Source of the DNA: Theristus sp. LFF4_11
Taxonomy: Eukaryota > Nematoda > Chromadorea > Monhysterida > Xyalidae
Assembly: GCA_030248135.1 (NCBI GenBank)
Contig: JASANC010003313.1
Location: 62,001 to 126,000, forward strand
Direction of reading: 5' to 3'
DNA: 64,000 nt
The stretch's first letter is position 1. Each line of letters begins with the position of its first letter. The position numbers and the translations under genes are program-made. This document shows positions 31,645 through 42,200 of this stretch, in pieces. Under the pieces are notes generated by a model that searched no databases, was not told where the DNA came from, and saw only the letters and a list, made by a program, of their open reading frames with translations.

Positions 31645-33422
31645 TAGGGTTAGGGGCTTTGAAAAAAAAAATTTTTTTTTTATTTTTTTTTTGTTTTTTT
31701 TAAATTTGGATTTTTTTTTCAAACTTAAAAAAAAATTTGAAAAATTTTTTCTTCTACTTTGCTCTGAAAATTCGATTTATGGCATAATTTTTTGAAAGTT
31801 CAAACCAAATTTTCTTCCCAACTTCTTTGTGTGCTTAGGTACATGTAGGGTTGTTAAACAAAAATGAAAATTTTTTTTTTTTTTAAAAAAAAGTGATTAA
31901 AAAAAAACAAAAATGCCGATTTTTTTTTTTAAAAAAAAATCCGAAAAATTTTCCTCTAATATGCTCTGAAAACCTCAATTTTGGCACAATTTTTCGAAAG
32001 TTCAACAAAAATTTTCTTTGATTATACCTCGCAAAACCTTTAGCAGTCGATTTTGGGCCGTTTTACCGACTGATTTTAGGCTTCGACAACATCTGCGATG
32101 AAGTTTTTGAGCGTCCCAAAGCTTAGCCTACCATTTCCGATGCAGATAAGGTGACGATTCGCCTCGCAGAGCGTCCGATTGTGCTCGCTGCTCCGTTTGC
32201 AAGCGCTACGTTGTCTGGTTGCTGCTTCGTGTCGTGTCGTCGCGACACCATCAGAAGAATTGATCGAATTTCAAGGCGGTATGTTTGTCTTCACTTTAGC
32301 ATTAGCTTAGCTGGGGACAATTAGTGACGTTTTGGAGGTCAAAACACAAGAAGAGGCATGGTGACGGTTTGGAAAAGGGGTAATTGAGGTCACCAAAACA
32401 AAATCTGCAAAGTTCCGCCATACGGGAGTCATTCGGGAGGCGCTTGCATATCATATGTGGTTCTTCGGACTCCCTGATTGATTTAGCACAACTTTGATTT
32501 TTGAAATTTAAAAAAAAAAAAAAAATTTAAAAAAAAAAAAACAAAAATGACGATTTTTGTTTTTTTTAACAACCCTAGGTACATGTCATTATTTGGTCAT
32601 TTTGACCGACGTACTCCATGTTTTTCGATTTGGATGACTTCTAGAGTCAATTTTTAGCGTTGAAATGACTTAACTGAATTGAAATATCGTTTCAGAAATC
32701 GTTTTCTTGCAACTTAGAACATGTTTTTTCAGTCGGTAGGCCATGAGATGAACATGATATTTTGTTGATTGGCGTATGTTATAGGTCTACAATGGAGTTG
32801 TGCGATATATTGTTAAACAATTGGAGCGGAGATGTTGGTTAATACCACATCACACGACCGTTTTTCAGATACCCGATAACATGGCCACATGTTAAAACTT
32901 GCGTGCTGAGCTGAACTAACGTGTTAAACTAGCGTCTGTCAGTTGCCCGCAACGTGATCGCGAAATCATGGTACGTGTTTTCGATACGATGATTTGAAGA
33001 GTGGGCTCTCGCCATGTGGCAGATAGCATAGCTGGTTGAACCTGAAAGTAAGTGTCTTGGGGGGGGGGGGCGACCGGGTCGACAGGGGTTGCCGACTTAG
33101 CTACAGCAAACAGGAATTTTTGAACACAGTCAAATTTTGGTAATTTTCTAAAGAGGAACAACTAAGAACGGTTCAATATTCAAGTACACGTCGAAAATTG
33201 TCCTGTTTTACTTTTGAAAATGCAACTTTCCCTCTATGAAATGGACATAATTTCAATAAAACACGATTTTCGCTCTTATAGTTTTCCGGATCGTTCTGAA
33301 AATAGTCTAGATGAACTCAGCTCGACGAGACGCTTCGAACAAACCTAACTTGTAAAAAAAAAAAATTAAAAAAAAATTTTTAATTAAAAAAAAAATCCGG
33401 ATTTTTTTTCCCCCTAACCCTA
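31645..33422 (-). mobile_element. hAT-A element, copy 2, interrupted by hAT-B
   Basis: Same ends as the copy at 25613 but in opposite orientation. Its 8-bp duplication is GCCCCCCC (31637-31644 and 33423-33430). Without the nested hAT-B and its extra target copy it is 1038 bp, matching the 1036 and 1037 bp of the other two copies. Confidence 0.92.
31846..32577 (+). mobile_element. hAT-B non-autonomous element, copy 1 (nested in hAT-A)
   Basis: Ends TAGGGTTGTTAAACAAAAAT and AACAACCCTA, with the exact 8-bp duplication GGTACATG (31838-31845 and 32578-32585). It is 732 bp with poly-A/poly-T rich subterminal parts and an interior containing GCAGATAAGGTGACGATTCG. No coding capacity is seen. Confidence 0.92.
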
Positions 33423-33726
33423 GCCCCCCCCCCCCCCAGGCCCCCCCCCTAGAACAACTATGCATGGACCTAAGTAACAGTGACACCCCCCAAAAATTTT
33501 CTCGGACCACCCAAAAATCATGAATTTTTGCTCAAAAATCATGATTTTTTGTCTTTAAAGTCCATAATATAAGCTAAATATATGATAACTTGACATTCTT
33601 CATTGTAATTTCAAAGATTTTGCAGCAAAATTTAGCGTTTTTCCTTCAAAATTTAAGCGAAAAAATCTCATGGGTGGGGTGGGGGGTGTGCACCCCCCCC
33701 AGAAAATTTTCTACAATAGTGCACCC

Positions 33727-34850
33727 CAGGGTTTTTTTTGCAGAAAAACACCGGTTTTTTGCAGAAATTTTGGACCGTTTGCAGAAATTTTTCAGCAGAT
33801 TTCTGCAAATTGCAGAAACAGATTTGCATGCAAACTTTGGTTCTGCAACTTTCATTTTGTGCTTCGCGCATGACTGAAATTTCACATCAGCATGAAACAG
33901 CTGTTTTTAGTCAAAAACAGCTGTTTCGGCGGTTGCTGTAGCGCAATGATTGGCGTTTTGTTTTACCTTCGTAAATAAAATCGGGGTATTTCGAATTCGA
34001 AAAATAAAACAGAATCAGGTCAAATCGAGTTATTGTTTGCTGTTAGGCTTTCTGTTTGGAATTAGAATGAAGTGATAGTGATCCTGATCCATCATCCACC
34101 CGATAGAAGATGCAAAAAATAAGACATTGGCGGAGATACGCAAGTTTGTCGTCGAGCTTGTCGAGAATCTCAGCAACCGATTCGAAGACGAGCCGTTCTG
34201 AAGGCTGCCAAAATATTCTACCTTCTGAGATAGATAGATCTAAACAGCTGCTGGCGTACGGAAATGCCGATCTGCTGTATCTGCACCAGTTTTATTCATC
34301 AATTTTGCCGGACAAGGGCAGTATCGCTGACGAATGGAAACGACTCAAATGCGAGCGAATTCAATGCCCTGGTCCGAGTACAACTACAGACAAGCATGCA
34401 GTATCTGGGGATGAAAACAAAGGCGATGCAAAATCAAGCCGAACAAAGTGAACTGCACCTTTGAGGACGTTGAACCGACCGAAGTCATCGCTTTGATTGA
34501 GGAATTTGAGCAATGAGGGGTTTCATTTGATTATCATTGATGTGTTGTTAAGTTTAGTTTGAATCGAATCATTGGTGATTTGGTTGGTTTGGCAATCTGG
34601 TTTGGTATGGTGTTCCATTTATTTTTTCTGAATCATTTCTGAAAAATTCTGCGGTAAAACGATACAATTGGCAATTTCAATTCTGAGCATCGTTAAGAAA
34701 TGATGCTCAGAACACAAAAAATGACATTAAACAAGCACAAACGCCATTTTCGTCATGTTTTTGAAATTTGCAGAAACCAAATTTCATTTGCAGAAATTTT
34801 TTGCCGAATTTCTGCAAATTGCAGAACCGACTTTTTGAAAAAAAACCTAG
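33727..34850 (+). mobile_element. hAT-C element with transposase remnant
   Basis: Ends CAGGGTTTTTTTT and AAAAAAAACCTAG, with the exact 8-bp duplication GTGCACCC (33719-33726 and 34851-34858). Subterminal TTGCAGAAATTT motifs are repeated in both end regions. The middle contains a degraded coding region (see 34117). Confidence 0.9.
34117..34516 (+). pseudogene. Degenerate hAT-like transposase fragment
   Basis: Three coding-like segments in different frames: EIRKFVVELVENLSNRFEDE from 34133; LLAYGNADLLYLHQFY through IADEWKRLKCERIQ in the frame of 34110; and FEDVEPTEVIALIEEFEQ then a stop at 34516. The spacing and pattern resemble the C-terminal half of hAT-type transposases of the ZNF862/KIAA1586-like kind, where a yG-x-L and later EW-x-x-LK pattern is typical. 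That assignment is from memory of the family and uncertain. Frameshifts and stops show it is dead. Confidence 0.5.
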
Positions 34851-34873
34851 GTGCACCCCCCATGGCCCCCGCC

Positions 34874-35629
34874 TAGAGATGTCAAGAAAAAAAAATTTTC
34901 TATTTTTTTTCTTTAAAAAAAAAATTTTTTTTTTAAATTTTTTTTTTAAAATGAAAGTTGTTCAGAATTTTTCAGGGAGTCCGAATATCACCATCTGAGG
35001 AGCCACCGACTTACCATATGACCCCCACTCATATGGGAGGAGGGTGAAAATTTCAGACTTGGTTTCGGCGACCCCATTTTCCCACCGACGACATCACGTC
35101 TCGTGTTTTGCCTCTCAATTCACCTCAAATAACATGGAAACAAGTTCCACAACAAACCGGTGTGATCATGCTGACGACACGAGGCGAAACAGCAACGAGC
35201 AACCAACGAAGTTACGCTTGCAGTGGCAGACAGTGCAATTTCCACCTTTCGAGATCCTGAAAAACGATGCGTAAATGTGAGTTCTCTGCTTCTATCTCAC
35301 CTTAGCGACATCGGAATTTGTTGAACTAGCCTTTGCGACGCTCAAGTACTTCAATGCGCGAGTCGATCATCACTCACCAAGGCTGAAAACAGTCGATAAA
35401 TCAATCCAGAATACCACCTGCAGCGTTGAAGACTAAGTGACAAGGTAAAGTCAAAGAAAATTTTTGTTGAACTTTCGAAAAATTATGCCAAAAACGGCAT
35501 TTTCAGGGCACATTAAAGAAAAAATTTCAAAAATTTTTAATAAAAAAATAAAAAAAAATGCTCATTTTTTTTTACTTTAAAAAAAAATAAAAAAAAATTT
35601 TTTTTTTGACCCTTACATCTCTGACTCTA
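34874..35629 (-). mobile_element. hAT-D non-autonomous element
   Basis: Begins TAGAGATGTCA and ends CATCTCTGACTCTA, flanked by the exact 8-bp duplication CCCCCGCC (34866-34873 and 35630-35637). The left end seems to have lost a few bases relative to the right (TAGAGTCAGAGATGT when read inward). The interior has poly-A/T tracts and the subterminal block shared with hAT-A and hAT-B. Confidence 0.88.
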
Positions 35630-35653
35630 CCCCCGCCTGGGGGGGTGTCACTG

Positions 35654-35906
35654 TACCATGACTGACACCCCCCCACTGAAAAATTTTCGGCACCCCCCCC
35701 CCCCCCTCGAAAATTTGCTTTCGCCTTCGGTACTGTCCGGTTACCGGTACCAATTGAAATTTTCAGCTGTTTTACGGGTTTTTAGCGTTCAATTCGTTAT
35801 GTTTTCGATTTTTCTTTTGTTGATTGTTGATACGATTGTTGATGATACGATGTGAGACGACGACGACTTGCGACACTTGGTTGGTTTTGGTAATCGTAAT
35901 CTGATT
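35654..35906. other. Short spacer with C-run relics
   Basis: Contains TGACTGACACCCCCCCACTG, which forms a hairpin with the preceding GGGGGGGTGTCA, then a C run and about 180 bp of ordinary sequence. No gene seen. Confidence 0.5.
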
Positions 35907-36474
35907 CAGTACCGTGGGCGGGGGGGGGTTGGGGGGGGTACACCCCCCCCAGAGCACCCGAGACCGTCGGGTGGGGGGGGGGGGGGGGGGCACCGTGCCA
36001 CCCCCCCCCTAAAACCGGGCACCCCCCCCCATCGTACCCCCCCCCCTCGAAAATTTGGCCGACACCCCCCCCACCCCCCCCATGAAATTTTGTCTGGCGG
36101 ACACCCCCCCCCCCAAAATTTTCTGCACACCCTAAATTTTTTTTCGAAAATCATGATTTTTTGTCTATAAAGTCCATAATATAAGCTGAATATATGATAA
36201 CTTGACCATCTTCATTGTAATTTCAAAGATTTTGCAGCAAAATTTAGCGTTTTTCCTTTCAAATTTGAGCGAAAAAATTTCATGGGGGGGGGTGGGGGGG
36301 GGTGGACCCCCCCCACAGAAAATTTTGAAAAAATGCACCCCCCCCATGGGACCCCCCTGGGGGGGGGTCCCACGTTACCATAGGTTGGACCCCCCCCCCC
36401 TCACTTTTTGGTCGGCACCCCCCCACGGTACCATACCCCCCCCCCTCGAAAATTTTTTTGGGCCCACGGTACTG
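35907..36474. mobile_element. hAT-E element built of long C/G runs
   Basis: Ends CAGTACCGTGGGC and GCCCACGGTACTG (13-bp perfect inverted repeats), with the exact 8-bp duplication ATCTGATT (35899-35906 and 36475-36482). It is 568 bp. Most of the interior is runs of 6-18 C or G, with one ordinary core from 36140 to 36285 that is nearly identical to 33535-33675. Confidence 0.9.
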
Positions 36475-36482
36475 ATCTGATT

Positions 36483-36800
36483 CTGAAAAAAGCAAAACAA
36501 GTGTACCATATGTTTTTTTATTTTCTGAACTATTTTCCAGAAGAATAAAACTCCAAGACGGTGAAAATTTGCAAAATTATCAGCTCAGCAAGAAAAGGAG
36601 AACAAAATAAAAATATGAAGACTGATTCGGTTCTCTTTTGGAGTTGAGGAAAAATGTCTGTTGTTTTTATTTTCATATTTCCCGCGAAAAAACCTGCGGT
36701 AAAATGTTTCAGACATCAGATAAAATGAGGGAAACGAAGAAAAATGGAAAACAAATCAGAAACAAATTGAATTGAATGCTAAAACAGTTGAAAATTTCAA
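36483..36800. other. A/T-rich spacer between insertions
   Basis: No coding exon, tandem repeat or inverted ends recognised. It separates hAT-E from the KpnI-type minisatellite. Confidence 0.5.
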
Positions 36801-37676
36801 TTGGTACCGGATCGACCGAGTACCGGATCGACTGGGGTTGTTAAACAAAAATCAAAATTTTTTAAAAAAAAAGTGATTAAAAAAAAACAAAAATGCCGAT
36901 TTTTTTTTTTTTTTAAATTCGAAAAATTTTTCTCTAATATGCTCTGAAAACCTCAATTTTGGCACAATTTTTCGAAAGTTCAACAAAAATTTTCTTTGAT
37001 ATTACCTCGTAAAACCTTTAGCAGTCGATTTTGGACCGTTTTACCGACTGATTTCAGGCTTATACAACATCTGCGATGAAGTTTTTGAGCGTCCCAAAGG
37101 TTGGCTTACCATTTCCGATGCAGATAAGCTGACGATTCGCCTCGCAATCTAAATTTGAGCGTCCAAGCTGCTCCGTTTGCAATCGTTACGTTGTCTGGTT
37201 GCCGTTTCGTGTCCTGCCGTCGCGACACATCATCAGATTTGATCGAATTTCAAGCCGGTATGTGTATTTTCACTTGGGCTGGGTACAATAAGTGACGTTT
37301 TGGGGGTCAAAACACTAGAAGAGGCATGGTAACGGTTTGGAATAGGGGTAATTGAGGTCACCAAAACAAAATCTCCAAAGTTCCGCCATACGGGAGTCAT
37401 TCCGGAGGCGCTTGCATATCATATGTGGTTCTTCGAACTCCCTGATTGATTTAGCACAACTTTGATTTTTGAAATTTTTTTTTTTAAATTTTAAAAAAAA
37501 ACAAAAATGACGATTTTTGTTTTTTTCAACAACCCTAGGATCGACCTGGTACCGGATCGACCGCCCTAGAAAGTTGCCAGGTACCGGATCGACCGGTACC
37601 GGATCGACCGGTACCGGATCGACCGGTACCGGATCGACCGTACCGGATCGACCGCATGCCGGTTTTACGAGGTAAT
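36801..37676. repeat. 15-bp palindromic minisatellite GGTACCGGATCGACC, split by hAT-B
   Basis: Units at 36803-36832 and 37538-37676 (about eight in all, some shortened). Each unit contains the palindrome GGTACC and the near-palindrome CGGATCGACCG. The two parts were one array before hAT-B inserted, since the 8-bp duplication GGATCGAC is part of the unit. Confidence 0.85.
36833..37537 (+). mobile_element. hAT-B element, copy 2
   Basis: Ends TGGGGTTGTTAAAC (one substitution from TAGGG) and AACAACCCTA, with the exact 8-bp duplication GGATCGAC (36825-36832 and 37538-37545). It is 705 bp and clearly homologous to the copy at 31846 over most of its length. Confidence 0.91.
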
Positions 37677-37833
37677 ATCAAAGAAAATTTTTGTTAAACT
37701 TTCGAAAAATTGTGCCAAAATTGAGGTTTTCAGAACATATTAGAGGAAAATTTTTCGAATTTAAAAAAAAATCGGCATTTTTGTTTTTTTAATCACTTAA
37801 AAAATTTGATTTTTGTTTAACAAACAACCCTAC
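37677..37833 (-). mobile_element. hAT-B 5'-end fragment
   Basis: Reverse-orientation copy of the first 160 bp or so of hAT-B (ACGAGGTAATATCAAAGAAA to AACAACCCTA). It is truncated on its left, where the 15-bp minisatellite stops. Confidence 0.75.
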
Positions 37834-37843
37834 CTACCTAACT

Positions 37844-38880
37844 AGGGTTAGGGGAAAAAAATCCGGATTTTTTTTAAATTAAAAAAAAAATTTTTTAAAA
37901 AAAAATTTTTTTTTACAAGTTAGGTTTGTTCGAAGCGTCTCGTCGAGCTGAGTTCATCTAGACTATTTTCAGAACGATCCGGAAAACTATAAGAGCGAAA
38001 ATCGTGTTTTATTGAAATTATGTCCATTTCATAGAGGGAAAGTTGCATTTTCAACAGTAAAACAGGACATTTTCGACGTGTACTTGAATATTGAACCGTT
38101 CTTAGTTGTTCCTCTTTAGAAAATTACCAAAATTTGACTGTGTTCAAAAATTCCTGTTTGCTGTAGCTAAGTCGGCAACCCCTGTCGACCCGGTCGCCCC
38201 CCCCCCCCAAGACACTTACTTTCAGGTTCAACCAGCTATGCTATCTGCCACATGGCGAGAGCCCACTCTTCAAATCATCGTATCGAAAACACGTACCATG
38301 ATTTCGCGATCACGTTGCGGGCAACTGACAGACGCAAGTTTAACACGTTAGTTTAGCTCAGCACGCAAGTTTTAACATGTGGCCATGTTATCGGGTATCT
38401 GAAAAACGGTCGTGTGATGTGGTATTAACCAACATCTCCGCTCCAATTGTTTAACAATATATCGCACAACTCCATTGTAGACCTATAACATACGCCAATC
38501 AACAAAATATCATGTTCATCTCATGGCCTACCGACTGAAAAAACATGTTCTAAGTTGCAAGAAAACGATTTCTGAAACGATATTTCAATTCAGTTAAGTC
38601 ATTTCAACGCTAAAAATTGACTCTAGAAGTCATCCAAATCGAAAAACATGGAGTACGTCGGTCAAAATGACCAAATAATGACATGTACCTAAGCACACAA
38701 AGAAGTTGGGAAGAAAATTTGGTTTGAACTTTCAAAAAATTATGCCATAAATCGAATTTTCAGAGCAAAGTAGAAGAAAAATTTTTCAAATTTTTTTTTA
38801 AGTTTGAAAAAAAAATCCAAATTTAAAAAAAAACGAAAAAAAATGAAAGAAAATTTTTTTTTTCAAAGCCCCTAACCCTA
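37844..38880 (+). mobile_element. hAT-A element, copy 3
   Basis: Ends TAGGGTTAGGGG and CCCCTAACCCTA, with the exact 8-bp duplication TACCTAAC (37836-37843 and 38881-38888). It is 1037 bp, close to identical to the copy at 31645 once that copy's insertion is removed, and in the same orientation as the copy at 25613. Confidence 0.94.
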
Positions 38881-38888
38881 TACCTAAC

Positions 38889-39149
38889 CATGCCTCTTCT
38901 TGTGTTTTGACCTCCAAAACGTCACTAATTGTCTGTCCCCAGCTAAGCTAATGCTAAAGTGAAGACAAACATACCGCCTTGAAAGGTTTTTCAAGGTAAT
39001 GGTAAAGATTAAAGAAATGTGCTAGAAATGAGGTTTTCTGTTTTCAGAGCAAATTGGTTTGGTATTGGGGGAAAATTTTCGAATTGAAAACATCGGCATT
39101 TTTGTTTCTATTCAATTTAAAAAAAACGATTTTTGTTCAACAACCCTTC
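38889..39149 (-). mobile_element. hAT-B internally deleted fragment
   Basis: CATGCCTCTTCTTGTGTTTT and onward is the reverse complement of the hAT-B interior (32275-32365). It then jumps to a diverged end region finishing in TTCAACAACCCTT. It ends about 70 bp before the vha-11 start codon, so it forms part of that gene's 5' flank. Confidence 0.7.
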
Positions 39150-39190
39150 TTGGTGTTTCTGTTTACTTTGTTGCCTTGTTCTGACGGAAT

Positions 39191-39219
39191 CGTAGTCTTT
39201 TCAGGCAGTGAACCAAAAA
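39191..39219 (+). promoter_or_regulatory. Probable spliced-leader acceptor upstream of vha-11
   Basis: TAGTCTTTTCAG lies 16 nt before the ATG at 39220. TTTTCAG directly upstream of a start codon, with no upstream coding exon, is the typical nematode trans-splice acceptor. The alternative is an ordinary intron in the 5' UTR. Confidence 0.55.
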
Positions 39220-42200
39220 ATGTCGGAATTTTGGCTGATTTCGGCACCTGGCGAGAAAACATGCCAAGAAACGTGGGAGCGTTTGAACAGAGCAACCACC
39301 GGCGACGCCAACCTTTCAGTGAACTACAAGTTTAACATTCCAGATTTGAAGGTTTGTGTTATATCGTTCACAGATGTGGCCTGCTTAAAATTTTTCTGTG
39401 CAAATAGCTGGATTTTTTGGCGGTTAAGGACCCTAGGTTTCCCCCCTCCATGGTCCTTTACTAGACTCTTTGTTGTGTCTGTGTCGTCTACCGTCGTGTG
39501 TCATATTCCGTCGATCTTTTTGTGCTCTGTCTGAATGAGTTGAATCAAATTTCAGTGGTTCAGAACTTCAGATTGAAATTCAAATTCAGTATTTCAAATT
39601 CAAGACTTCTGTAGTTCAGTGTTTCAGTTCAAAAGCTTGATTGCAGGTTGGCACTCTTGATCAGCTTGTCGGCTTGTCTGACGACCTCACGAAAGCGGAC
39701 ACGTATGCCGAAGGGTTTGTTGGGTTTTCTTTATTTTGATTTCCAAACTGAATTCGTTCAGTAGCTTTTTTCAGTTGTTCAGTTTTTCGACCTGTTGCTG
39801 ATAGCTGAGCTATTGACAGAAACAAACTTGCATGCATTAACTTTTCCAGCATCACTCGAAAACTGGTTGCCTACTTTGCCGAGATCCTGGAGGATCGTCG
39901 TGATAAATTGTTCGAAAATCTTCTCGTGAACGGACGTAAGTTCAAAGTCGGTATTGCTGGTGCAGCCTGAGAAGGCGCCAGTTTCACACAAACGTGCTAG
40001 TCCAGTAAGCTACACCGCCAGGACAAATTCATGAGGCAACGCATTTCCATTTGCTCACATCACGCACGCAGAAGAGCAGATGTTTGTGACTCAGTTTGTG
40101 TGAGCAATGCGGAGCCGTGCTTATGGCACCGCCTCCGTGGTAGCCCACTACGGATGCAATCTGGCTGGATGTTATTGGATTCTTCAATTGTTGTTTAGGC
40201 GACATTCACACGTATTTAACAAAATTCCAATGGGAAGCCGCGAAGTACCCGGTGAAACAGTCGTTACGTCTCATCACGGACAATATATCGAAGGTGCTGC
40301 TTTGCTGTTATCGTTTTTATGTTTGTGTGAGAACGCATAAATTGAAAATCACTTTTTATACTTGGTTGGGTGACTACAAAATGACAACAGTAACCCGGGG
40401 TTCGGCCAGGCGGGTGCGGGACCCTATAACAAGACAGAGTCACTCAGACAAATTTGAGTTAACGCATCAAACGTGAAACTAGCTTGTTCTGCAACTCTGT
40501 TCTATCAATTTTTTGCCTTTGTGTCTGCAAGTTGCAATGCCAAAGAAAGGATGCCACAAACAGCATTCCGGTCCCGCAGGAATGTTTGAGCAAGTTGCTC
40601 CGGGTTGCGAGGCCTCTATGTGGGAAGTCCTTTGAAGATGTTTGCATTTGGTGATGTTGCACAGTGAGTCGCAAACGCATCACACGCTTTCACCGTCATC
40701 GTCTCATCCGGATATCGTTGTATTACCGCACATGTAAACGCGACTATTTGTTACTGAGGGTGCAACATCACTGTCTTATAAATAGTGGGCACCTTCTTCA
40801 GACGATGGTTTAACCATACCGTGTCTCGTAAGCGTTAGAGCGTACACAACGTTTTTTACAGGAAGTCACGAGAATAGACGCCGACTTGAAGACGAAGGCA
40901 ACCGCGTATAATAATCTGAAAAACTCACTCGCTTCTCTCGAACGAAAAGCAACGTGCGTTTTTTTGCAGTTCAAACAACTTTTTTCTAGAAAGATTTTCT
41001 CTTCAAATTGCTTTGTTATTATTTTGTTCAGTGGAAGTTTATTGACGAAAGACCTTAGCGACGTCGTCAAAGCTGAGGACTTTGTGCTGAACTCTGAATA
41101 CCTAACCACGTTGATCGTCGTCGTTCCAAGGTCAGTTTTTTAACGTTTTTTTTCTCGTGTTAACTGTCGTTGTGTGTTTTCAGTATACTTCTCCGTTTTT
41201 TCGGCTTGGGTTTTTACAAAGCTTTCCGCCTGAAGTGATGCTCCGACTGCTTTTGTATTTTAGTGTTTTGTTTTGTTTTTGAGTATCTAACATCCTTATC
41301 AGCACATGTCTCCGTTTTTTTGCTCTTTGATTTTGATTTCTGACTCCAATTTAGCGTGTGCAAATTTTAAGCGATACCAACAGTTGAAACGATTCTCTTG
41401 TCAATTTTAGCGCGCATTTTTTCTGGATTTCATGGGGATGGATAGTCTCCAGAAAAATTCCCATCCATTTAGGGTTGATAGCTGAACGGAAGTCACAATT
41501 CGATTTAGTCATACATAATTAGGATCATCAGACAGAAAGTTCTTGTTCGTTTCGATCAATCAGTGTGAGGGAAGCTTGCTGAACAAATAGTATTTCGGTT
41601 TTGTTTTTCTCGACAGAAATCTAACGCAAGACTGGCTTGCGAAATACGAACGCCTGGCCGACATGGTGGTGCCACAGTCGTCGCGGTTGCTCTTTGAAGA
41701 CCAGGAGAACTGTCTGTTCTCGGTGACGCTCTTTCGCAAGGTGGTCGACGAATACAAAGTGCACTGTCGCGAAAACAAGTCCGTGCGCTTTTCATTTTGG
41801 TTTTTGAACTTCTTATAAGTTTGTGGATACTTTTTATAATTTATTACAATTTCTATTTTAGTTTTTCGTCAATTGATTTGTAATTCAGTCACACCGGTCA
41901 ATCACACACATATAACTTTGGCTCTTTTGGAAAATGAGTTTTCTGGCTTGACAGCAAAAAGTCAACCTTGGCTGAATTTGAATTTGAATGCTGAGCTTAG
42001 ACAATCGAGTGTATGAGTGTATTGCGAATGGGGATGATAATCGTTTTTTTTTATTATTCAATTGACTGACAAAATCTGCAGTTTGCTGGAGATTCATGTT
42101 CTGAATCAAAACAAATTCACTAGCAGAAAATTGCCTGCTCCATGCAGCTTGCTGTCCAAGTGAGAGCAGCAGATGAAATGCCTGATCTTACGGCATCCCA

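Larger units (their letters stand above)
33478..35653. mobile_element. Short C-rich MITE opened by two later hAT insertions
   Basis: CAGTGACACCCCCC at 33478-33491 and its exact complement ending at 35653. Removing hAT-C and hAT-D, each with one target copy, leaves about 280 bp. It includes the AAAAATCATGATTTTTTG core shared with 27965-28385 and with the hAT-E element at 35907. No target duplication is visible, so the boundaries rest on the inverted ends. Confidence 0.6.

Noticed and set aside
32916..33161. An 81-codon frame identical to one at 38106-38351
   Set aside because: Both lie in near-identical copies of hAT-A, in antisense or sense to a G-run; the third copy (25613) breaks it. Identity reflects recent copying, not coding selection.
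35906..36495. Pro/Gly-rich frames in the C-run region
   Set aside because: Direct translations of C and G homopolymers inside hAT-E; no evidence of a gene.
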